This document shows positions 16,201-19,475 of a stretch of DNA of 19,475 nt, piece by piece. The DNA lies in the NCBI GenBank assembly GCA_965151315.1, contig CBCTZG010000048.1:1-19475 (forward strand). The letters run 5' to 3'. This stretch comes from Avimonoglobus sp965151315 (GTDB taxonomy: Bacteria > Bacillota > Clostridia > UBA1381). The notes beneath the pieces were generated by a model, which did not search any database, had not been told where the DNA came from, and saw nothing but the letters and a program-made list of their open reading frames with translations. Within the stretch, counting starts at the first letter, position 1. Each line of letters opens with the position of its first letter. The translations under genes and the position numbers were made by a program.

Positions 16201-16592
16201 AAAAGTATATCTATCACATCAGAAGCAACATCGGATTGAGTATTTAACAATAAATCATCTTCATTGTTATCAATCACAGTAAGTATTATTTCTTTAGCAG
16301 ATTTTCTATATTCGGAGGGATTATTAAATAACAAATTGGAAATATTTACAGCATCTGGAGCTAAATATGTAAACATTGTAAATTTTGCAGCACTTGTATT
16401 TGTATGTTTATGATGTGCAAAATTGTCATCTGTGCATAACCAATTTATAGCAGCTTGTGCCTTGTCCAATTCCCATTCTTTTGCCCTATAGATTTTTTCT
16501 TTATCGTCTAAAGAAACTGCATATGTGCCAATAGGGAGTGACATATAGCACATAACTATTATCATAACAAAACTGATAATCTTTTTTTTCAT
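10248..16592 (-). CDS. Giant secreted GLUG-repeat / BspA-like surface protein
   Basis: About 2114 residues. The ATG at 16592 has GGAGGT 8 bases upstream and starts a clear signal peptide (MKKKIISFVMIIVMCYMSLP, cleavage near TYA-V); an upstream ATG at 16625 has neither. Order of domains: a helical region (about 30-465); a BspA-type leucine-rich repeat (about 470-575; IGTQAFKAE, IEDYAFYNC); a module opening IWDGTIASGFSGGDGTSYNP (near 586); many GLUG-like beta-helix turns such as NCYNTGNISS and GGIAGCYRGTIRKC (about 710-1310); a second IWKGDIAEGFASGDGS module and GLUG block (about 1360-1670); two Ig-like YKWYKNDE / YQWFCDRYP domains (about 1730-1895); a second BspA-type repeat (about 1905-2010); and a C-terminal domain with FVWDSIQGLKPMC. 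There is no LPXTG, SLH or other anchor, so it may be released or held non-covalently. It is probably an adhesin carried as cargo. Confidence 0.88.
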   Translation of the reverse strand: MKKKIISFVMIIVMCYMSLPIGTYAVSLDDKEKIYRAKEWELDKAQAAINWLCTDDNFAHHKHTNTSAAKFTMFTYLAPDAVNISNLLFNNPSEYRKSAKEIILTVIDNNEDDLLLNTQSDVASDVIDILLQGVANYMKTDGVITSTSNWIEKISSEELKQLQYIFVDGEGVEHFNNFVLDHLPDNQKDLARESVRKYFNSQNYMEDLSVVTDVVSLMKDILTVTQDSIDVLIELETYKRSNDNILHFLRYLYNNALNEQIRSVASELYISYFNTYEQNYAMAKDRIKNIILESAASFSKDVLVDYIKTNLSVSGIFTASAKLGIATGNIVSDMWFNTSDTKEITSTIFILNDLASDLSKYVSECQQEFNTSCDNIIVNTNSVATDAGHYINAVQMLLDVRKKGEERFYALKNTVYSADILSIIHLFDGFSDNLESLEKWYAQRNADFITASNTLFSYIETSKYENKYEYVFESETFNIEDGVLIEYTGSDSRISTPDDIIAIGTQAFKAETSLISVSITGSPTLRSEAFYNCQDLRTVFIPETVTDIEDYAFYNCNNLTIYGYLGSAAESYAIEYDIPFVAWNSDENYNIWDGTIASGFSGGDGTSYNPYQITNAEELAYLSKYVNNGGKTQYTYFSLTNDIVLNNSTTLSVDNNGNILNDELANRWIPIGNSQYKFEGSFYGNGHTISGLYINDNSIKYTGLFGTTEDADIYDIGLVNTYILNNHKNATIGGITAYEDSSYGIVKNCYVEGWLKSNSGNSIVCGILGSANWTPKITNCYNLANIQSSGSCMGIASEGKITNCHNEGNITATGDDPTYDYAYASYAYGIAMNGSLENCYNIGEISSQNSGAFGVGGYDVVNCYNTGNISSNSETASGITDYGNAQNCYNTGDIVGNVAYGIGGNATNCFNRGNIMGNAGAHGIASYGSIYECYNEGNISAQVASGIGGEIVENSYNLGKITAIASEGASCEASGISVQGYGQRNNFISDCYNKGDIESAWVASGISASCTQIKNCINYGIIKGKEEVSGIGKGEEIVNCKNYGEIKGDFDVSGICGEPDYCTTRIKECINYGKVTGIAYVGGIFGGSSQYKSEEAIEASVNYGIITGVSNVGGIAGCYRGTIRKCANYGIIDLDVNNLVVYEEPIASLGGIAGFSGGLIADCENNANITIDENISEYGNVTYVYVGGIAGETENTIYQSKNNGNIELIIDNYITIIACGIAANGGIVNQCYNTADIISSGDAAGISNGLDCLYVYDSFNCGNISGKNNSAGIALDGIAIITCYNVGKISSDSGCNFDISSSAFYNCYYPSDSHGYLTGAVSNEEMLDKSSYKGFDFDNIWTINSDDKYPYPQFIYELSNLEDSSIWKGDIAEGFASGDGSKENPYVISNAEELAYFASTTKQDWYGERYEDQYIILNSDIKLNDNTIKGWTNTATPLMKSICDFYGIFDGNGYTISGIYSEAKGLFDNNYGCIKNLNVADSHFANASAMVSGSNYGFVENCSLSGNIEFVNGAGIVSNNWETGTISQCENNANSLISGSEAGIIASKNYGTIIQCVNKGTITCASEYFGGIVGYNDGNIEECFNTGNITVLSTDGYVGGIVGRNCWQIKNCYNTGNINNDEICYTCNGGIVGYQDTSGIMQDVTRGSVRACYNIGKINGYDIVGYNPFNSVYDCYYPSSGNDEYGTSIFVEELCSQHLYEGFDFISSWGISPNVNNGLPYLQFAEYSSDYSLSIAGETYLSLENGVLVVNTLNILPSNTSFEYKWYKNDELILNANENMYVLSQNDIGSEIHAKVTARYCSGEITTNKIIIEGENLSGTINIIGEPYVNCILSIDVSNIIPKGAQCTYQWFCDRYPIPNETNSTYLVSEYDVNCEITVRVIGVGIFSGEIESQPLKIQDKIIGNINDSVNWLLDRESETLIISGSGVIDYNDLLYNYANYVRNLIIEDGIVAINDYSFDMLYNLQNITLSKTVLQIGEYAFDRYLFDGLTIYGYKDSYAETYANTNNITFLPVEVTDLKLMTNVSPDNNGNIIVNIETNTDISGALVHTAIYTSEGRLLKWGIASKLGNNHYSALIPINDFSIEDIGYIKSFVWDSIQGLKPMCNSDITYLKE
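11600..14460 (-). repeat. Internal repeat tract of the giant gene
   Basis: Short degenerate units of about 60-75 bases recur, each carrying a version of the plus-strand string ATTATAGCAATT, which encodes the NCYN turn. Two blocks exist, about 12660-14460 and about 11580-12130, separated by a GDG-type module. The repeats are coding beta-helix turns, not a CRISPR array. Confidence 0.75.
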
Positions 16593-16613
16593 TAGTTGTA
16601 CCTCCATAACATC

Positions 16614-16648
16614 AAAAAAGTGCATAACCTGTTTCCAGAGTTATGCAC
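16614..16648 (-). terminator. Attenuator terminator before the giant gene
   Basis: On the minus strand GTGCATAAC (16648-16640) pairs perfectly with GTTATGCAC (16628-16620), followed by six T (16619-16614). It sits only about 20 bases before the ribosome binding site and start of the giant gene, inside its leader. Confidence 0.8.
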
Positions 16649-16801
16649 CGAAAAACGCACTAACTCTGACATAAGGTTGCTATACACTTACAATATCCTC
16701 ACCGCAAAGTTTAGATAGCCAGAGTGTACGCTTTTACCAAAGTAGCGTACACCTTGCGGGGAGTAAATATACTTACCCTATTTTAATTGTAAGTATATAG
16801 C
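16614..16801 (-). ncRNA. Structured 5' leader of the giant gene with alternative hairpins (riboswitch-like attenuator)
   Basis: A closing stem of 16 bp joins 16801-16786 and 16694-16679 (GCTATATACTTACAAT with ATTGTAAGTGTATAGC, one G-U pair). Inside it, GTGTACGCT (16752-16744 on the minus strand) pairs with AGCGTACAC (16732-16724), enclosed by CCGCAA/TTGCGG. After this domain, CAGAGTTA (16668-16661) can pair with TAACTCTG (16643-16636), which would consume the 5' half of the terminator stem. The terminator and anti-terminator are thus mutually exclusive. I know no named riboswitch class with this pattern. Confidence 0.7.
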
Positions 16802-16807
16802 ATAATT

Positions 16808-16836
16808 AGTATATCACAATTTTTCTACGTTTGCAA
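16808..16836 (-). promoter_or_regulatory. Promoter of the giant gene
   Basis: On the minus strand, -35 TTGCAA (16836-16831), a 17-base spacer and -10 TATACT (16813-16808). Transcription would start near 16801, exactly at the first base of the leader's closing stem. Confidence 0.75.
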
Positions 16837-16869
16837 TGTGTTTAAACATATTTTTCCTTTTTGCACAAA

Positions 16870-16909
16870 AAAACTGCAACATTAGTCATCAAACTAACAT
16901 TGCAGTTTT
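16870..16909. terminator. Bidirectional terminator near the right end of element 1
   Basis: AAAACTGCAA (16870-16879) pairs with TTGCAGTTTT (16900-16909), with TTAGT/ACTAA pairing inside. On the minus strand a run of seven T follows; on the plus strand TTTTAATTTT. It would stop transcription coming from the integrase of element 2 before the giant gene. Confidence 0.88.
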
Positions 16910-16938
16910 AATTTTGTCATATAGTCGATTCTTCAAAA

Positions 16939-16958
16939 TGGGTAAATCGTGGGTAAAA
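16939..16958. repeat. Integrase arm-type sites at the right end of element 1
   Basis: TGGGTAAAT (16939-16947) and TGGGTAAAA (16950-16958) are the same two 9-mers as at 4412-4432, 11 bp apart. They lie about 25 bases left of the middle att core. Confidence 0.7.
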
Positions 16959-16980
16959 CATAAGTTGTTACACCGCTAAT

Positions 16981-17008
16981 CCCTTGAAAACAACGGCTTT
17001 TACTTCTC
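16981..17008. repeat. att core between element 1 and element 2
   Basis: 28 bases identical to the left core at about 4248-4275, followed by an imperfect continuation. On the minus strand the core and right flank encode NIFPTMKPLEK followed by TAA. This copy is both the right end of element 1 and the left end of element 2. Confidence 0.9.
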
Positions 17009-17079
17009 CAGCGGCTTCATGGTGGGGAATATATTCCCTACAATTTCATATCCTTTCATAATTGTTTAAAACCCTGTAG

Positions 17080-17174
17080 TTACGCCATTTTTTCTGTTCT
17101 TAGCCAGTATAACTCTACATGTCTTTTTATAAATACCAGGAGAATTGGCGTAAAGTTTGGCGTAAATTGGCGTA
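17080..17174. repeat. Integrase arm-type sites of element 2
   Basis: TTGGCGTAAA occurs at 17145-17154 and 17157-17166, with a third TTGGCGTA at 17167-17174; an inverted TTACGCCA lies at 17080-17087. Spacing is 10-12 bp. The sequence differs from the TGGGTAAA arms of element 1, matching a diverged N-terminal domain of the integrase. The rest of 17009-17179 holds no gene. Confidence 0.7.
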
Positions 17175-17179
17175 TGAGG

Positions 17180-18430
17180 TCATACAATATATTTGCCGAA
17201 GTATTCCTCCACTGATCCAAATTCTTTTTGTTTCATATCTTTTGTGACATCAGCATAGATATTCATCGTCGTCGATATATCTTTGTGACCAAGTACATCT
17301 TGGATAACCTTCACATTTATACCAGCCTCACACAAGCGGGTTGTAAATGTATGTCTCAAAGAATGACAACTAAATGGAGGGAGTAAAACTGCGTTTGGGT
17401 TGCCCTCTAATAACACTTCATCATTGCAATCGCGAATAATCCTTTTAATTGCTTTATTTAAGGTTCCTTGATGCTGGACATATCCAAATCGATTGATAAA
17501 TATAAAATCCGTATAACAATCAATCATTGCATTACAAACAAGACCAGCTTTCTTTTGATATTCTTGCTCAAGTAGAAAAGCTTCTTTAACAAAATCCAAC
17601 ATAGGAATGATTCTCTCGCCTGCTTTTGTTTTAGGAGAATTTATATGGAAAGTGCAACCTTTGTTAATACCATCATTATAGTATACTAATGTGTGATTGA
17701 TATTTATCATGCCTTCCTCTAAATCAATATCACACCAACGCAACCCTGTAATTTCTCCCACTCTCATACCCGTACCAAGCATAATTGCAAAAACCGGGTA
17801 CCAATGATGATATCGAACATTTTGTTGTAAAAACTCAATGAAAAGACGTTGCTCATCAATTGTCAGAGCCTTTCTTTTTTCCACCGAAAAGTTATGCGAT
17901 TGCTTTAGCTCTTTTAACATGTTGTCTGTTGGATTCATACGAAGATATCCGTCATCAACTGCTAAATTGAAGATCTGATGCAAAATATTATGAACAGTAT
18001 CAATTGTCGAAACTTTTAATATCTGTCCATCTGCCAAAGTATTATAAAACCGCTTTACATCTGATTTCTTAACAGTAGCAATTCGCATTTTGCCAAAACT
18101 TTTACGAACAAACATGTTGTACATATACTTATAGTTTTGGAGAGTATTGTTCTTTAATCCTCGTTTCAAATCACACCACATATCAAAAATATCATTGACC
18201 GTGATCCTACGAATTTCGGTTTTTATACCATCATGCTTATCAACTTCAATATCTGCTTCTCTTTCACGCAACTTTTCAAGAGTTTTTGCATAAATAGAAT
18301 GGCGTTTGCCATCAGCAGTTGTCCAGCGATAGTCATATGTACCGTCTTTCCTCTGTGTCTCTCCTTTGCGAAGTGTTAATCTGTCTTTATCTAACCTCCT
18401 ACTACCCTTTCCTTTCTTTGTAGTCTGCAT
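17180..18430 (-). CDS. int: Tyrosine recombinase (integrase) of element 2, Tn916 type
   Basis: A 416-residue recombinase of the same family as the one at 4443-5711. The N-terminal arm-binding domain has LRKGETQRKDGTYDYRW (residues 20-36). The SAM-like core-binding domain spans about 75-175. Catalytic residues: Arg223 (GTGMRVGE), Lys267/269 (SPKTKAG), His356 and Arg359 (HSLRHTF), His382 (GHKD), Tyr392 (MNIYADV), so it is complete. AAAAGGAG lies 9 bases before the ATG. The stop is about 170 bases from the middle core. It recognises the same core as integrase 1 judging from the shared site, but probably uses other arm sites. Confidence 0.96.
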   Translation of the reverse strand: MQTTKKGKGSRRLDKDRLTLRKGETQRKDGTYDYRWTTADGKRHSIYAKTLEKLREREADIEVDKHDGIKTEIRRITVNDIFDMWCDLKRGLKNNTLQNYKYMYNMFVRKSFGKMRIATVKKSDVKRFYNTLADGQILKVSTIDTVHNILHQIFNLAVDDGYLRMNPTDNMLKELKQSHNFSVEKRKALTIDEQRLFIEFLQQNVRYHHWYPVFAIMLGTGMRVGEITGLRWCDIDLEEGMININHTLVYYNDGINKGCTFHINSPKTKAGERIIPMLDFVKEAFLLEQEYQKKAGLVCNAMIDCYTDFIFINRFGYVQHQGTLNKAIKRIIRDCNDEVLLEGNPNAVLLPPFSCHSLRHTFTTRLCEAGINVKVIQDVLGHKDISTTMNIYADVTKDMKQKEFGSVEEYFGKYIV

Positions 18431-18483
18431 AAAATCAGCTCCTTTTCAACTATCACATTGAAAAGTAACTATATTTATTTATA

Positions 18484-18512
18484 AGTATACCATAATTACG
18501 AGAAATAATCAA
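18484..18512 (-). promoter_or_regulatory. Promoter of integrase 2
   Basis: On the minus strand, -35 TTGATT (18512-18507), a 17-base spacer and -10 TATACT (18489-18484), between xis and int, in the same place as the int promoter of element 1. Confidence 0.7.
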
Positions 18513-18535
18513 GTCCTCTTTCCCATGCGATAGTG

Positions 18536-18730
18536 CTAAATTGAATATATCTTTTCAATATATTCATCTAATTTCTTTCTTTTAACCAAACGCTTTGTCC
18601 CTATCCACAACACAAAGTCACAATCTTCACGATCGGTTAATTTTCGTAATTTGTTTATTCCAATTCCTGAATAAGCGGCAGCTTCTTCAAGAGTTAAATT
18701 GCTTTTTTTCCAAATAGGAACCTCTTTCAT
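18536..18730 (-). CDS. xis: Excisionase (Tn916 Xis-like) of element 2
   Basis: 64 residues, the usual size. NLTLEEAAAYSGIGINKLRK is the helix-turn-helix and FVLWIGTKRLVKRKKLDEYI the wing and last helix, in line with the excisionase of element 1. GGAGG lies 8 bases before the ATG. It would bend DNA near the att arms and drive excision with the integrase downstream. Confidence 0.92.
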   Translation of the reverse strand: MKEVPIWKKSNLTLEEAAAYSGIGINKLRKLTDREDCDFVLWIGTKRLVKRKKLDEYIEKIYSI

Positions 18731-19039
18731 TTTATATCCTCCTCAACATAAAATATATCTTCCCGGCGCCTGCAGCGAACAGGTCCATAGAAATCTCATC
18801 TCTCCGCCTTCTCTGTGGCCGAGCCGCGTTTTACGGAAGTATCATTATAGCCCTGCCTTGTCATCGCGTTATATGGTAGCCATCCATATATAAGTGCTCA
18901 TGTTTCTGCCTGCCACGCAGACGGATAGCCGCTCACCGGCAGGGAACGTACCGGCAAGATTCGATATTCAATTTTCAAGCTGCATTGGGATGTCTTTATA
19001 TATAATCACGTTTTCAAAAAGCCGCATATTTTGCTTTTA
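18731..19039. other. Non-coding stretch of element 2 between the HTH_16 gene and xis
   Basis: More GC-rich than its surroundings. No convincing gene on either strand; a 22-codon minus-strand frame beginning MTRQGYNDTS has no clear ribosome binding site. It contains the direct repeat ACCGGCA (about 18935 and 18950), a CCTGCC/GGCAGG inverted repeat, and TATATGG/CCATATA at about 18870-18889. In Tn916 the matching interval holds orf10. Confidence 0.4.
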
Positions 19040-19070
19040 AAAAAACAGCCCCAGAAATTTTCTGAGGCTG
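19040..19070 (-). terminator. Terminator after the HTH_16 gene
   Basis: CAGCC and CAGAAA (19046-19057) pair with TTTCTG and GGCTG (19059-19070) with one mismatch. On the minus strand the stem is followed by seven T. It lies 6 bases after the stop codon at 19077. Confidence 0.85.
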
Positions 19071-19076
19071 CTCGGT

Positions 19077-19271
19077 TTATTCGATTGTGAATTTTGAAAT
19101 ATTTAATGCAATGTGCATCATTATGTATTGTTTCAAATCTTCATCCAATACATTATTGATACGGCTGTATTTGTTTATAAGAGGCATATACATCTCCAGT
19201 AATATCTCCAGATGATGATGACTACCTGCTACTGCGCCCTGCATCAAATGATAAAACTCCTGTTCCGTCAA
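19077..19271 (-). CDS. HTH_16 small protein of conjugative transposons (Tn916 Orf8-like)
   Basis: 64 residues: MTEQEFYHLMQGAVAGSHHH, then LEILLEMYMPLINKYSRIN, then LKQYIMMHIALNISKFTIE. The pattern of length, the 'AVAGSHHHLEILLEMYMPLI' helix and the acidic-to-FTIE ending fits the helix-turn-helix family found next to sigma-like genes in Tn916-type elements. The start is TTG at 19271, overlapping the TGA stop of the upstream sigma-like frame as TTGA, so translation is coupled. Its role is presumed regulatory, like Tn916 Orf8. Confidence 0.8.
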   Translation of the reverse strand: MTEQEFYHLMQGAVAGSHHHLEILLEMYMPLINKYSRINNVLDEDLKQYIMMHIALNISKFTIE

Positions 19272-19475
19272 TCCAGATCACCGCCTTTGTCAAGCAATTT
19301 ACGAAGCTTTTTTATCGCCTCAAACCGCTGTGTGTAAACGTACTGAGCCGAACAATGGAGTTGTTTCGCTATTTCCGCAGGTTTCTTTTCCTCCACGAAC
19401 AGCATTGTCAGTATCCTCTGACGCTGTCAACGCCAGTGATAAAATGAAAGAAAACGCCGAGGAAAAAATGTAGGT
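19268..19475 (-). pseudogene. Sigma-70 region-4-like regulator (Tn916 Orf7-like), 5' end outside the window, apparent frameshift
   Basis: From about 19418 leftward the frame reads QRILTMLFVEEKKPAEIAKQ, then LHCSAQYVYTQRFEAIKKLR, ending KGGDLD before TGA (19270-19268). This is a sigma region 4 helix-turn-helix of the kind encoded by Tn916 orf7. Upstream, TYIFSSAFSFILSLALTA, which suits the preceding part of such a protein, is in another frame. The frame of the HTH part meets a TGA at about 19429-19427. A one-base indel at about 19420-19424 explains both. It is either a real mutation or a sequence error. The start of the gene is beyond the window. Confidence 0.65.

Larger units (their letters stand above)
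4248..17008. mobile_element. Integrated element 1: integrative mobilizable element with CRESS-type Rep
   Basis: The unit is bounded by two copies of a 28-bp identical core (about 4248-4275 and 16981-17008) and is about 12.7 kb. Minus-strand order from right to left: giant secreted GLUG-repeat protein, non-coding region, 35-aa ORF, HTH regulator, unknown small protein, origin hairpin, Rep, FtsK/TcpA-like ATPase, excisionase, integrase. The integrase lies at the left end next to the core, as is usual for such elements. There are no mating-pore genes, so it would need a helper for transfer (inference). Every protein gene is on the minus strand. Confidence 0.85.
16981..19475. mobile_element. Integrated element 2 (Tn916-like), left end only
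   Basis: From the middle core rightward: arm repeats, integrase, excisionase, a non-coding stretch, an HTH_16 protein and a sigma-like protein, all on the minus strand. This order (sigma/orf7-like, orf8-like, xis, int) is that of the integration end of Tn916. The element continues beyond the window and no third core is seen inside it. Confidence 0.8.

Noticed and set aside
16593..16625. Upstream ATG at 16625 as start of the giant protein
   Set aside because: It lies at the terminator hairpin, has no ribosome binding site and would put 11 residues before the signal peptide; ATG 16592 has GGAGGT.
18699..18893. 64-codon plus-strand frame opposite the start of xis 2
   Set aside because: No ribosome binding site, implausible composition, and it overlaps the xis 2 translation signals on the other strand.

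Overview
The window looks like chromosomal DNA of a low-GC Gram-positive anaerobe of the class Clostridia. The reasons are AT-rich sequence, strong AGGAGG-type ribosome binding sites, TTGACA/TATAAT promoters, Tn916-type recombination genes and a BspA/GLUG surface protein. No host gene in the window names the genus.

Layout. (1) Positions 1-277: the end of a tRNA cluster (His partial, Gln, Lys) and a terminator. (2) Positions 500-4000: an accessory chromosomal patch. It holds a decayed LysR regulator, an exported alpha/beta hydrolase with a stalk domain, a shortened LysE-type transporter gene and a DUF3737 beta-helix protein. The promoters of the last three share the same TATAAGTATT box overlapping the -35 element. 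(3) About 4248-17008: a complete 12.7 kb integrated element bounded by a 28-bp identical att core. Leftward from its middle it carries a regulator, a small unknown protein, a replication origin, a CRESS-type Rep, an FtsK/TcpA-like ATPase, an excisionase and a tyrosine integrase. Its right half is one giant secreted GLUG-repeat protein with a structured, attenuator-like leader. (4) From 16981 to the right edge: the left end of a second, Tn916-like element with its own integrase, excisionase, HTH_16 protein and a broken sigma-like gene. It sits in tandem at the same attachment site.

The most striking find is the origin of the first element. Upstream of its rep gene, on the rep strand, is a perfect 14-bp stem whose 7-nt loop plus the next two bases reads TAGTATTAC, the nonanucleotide at which circovirus replication is nicked. 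It is followed directly by two tandem 7-bp repeats. The Rep has HUH, YxxK, Walker A, Walker B and motif C, like eukaryotic CRESS-DNA virus Reps. So an integrated bacterial element carries a circovirus-style rolling-circle module joined to an FtsK-like DNA pump and site-specific recombination genes. No separate relaxase is visible; the Rep may therefore serve both replication and transfer (inference).

Other structures are a roughly 320-nt candidate non-coding RNA with a palindrome between the -35 and -10 of its promoter, a 35-aa ORF before the regulator gene, and integrase arm repeats that differ between the two elements.
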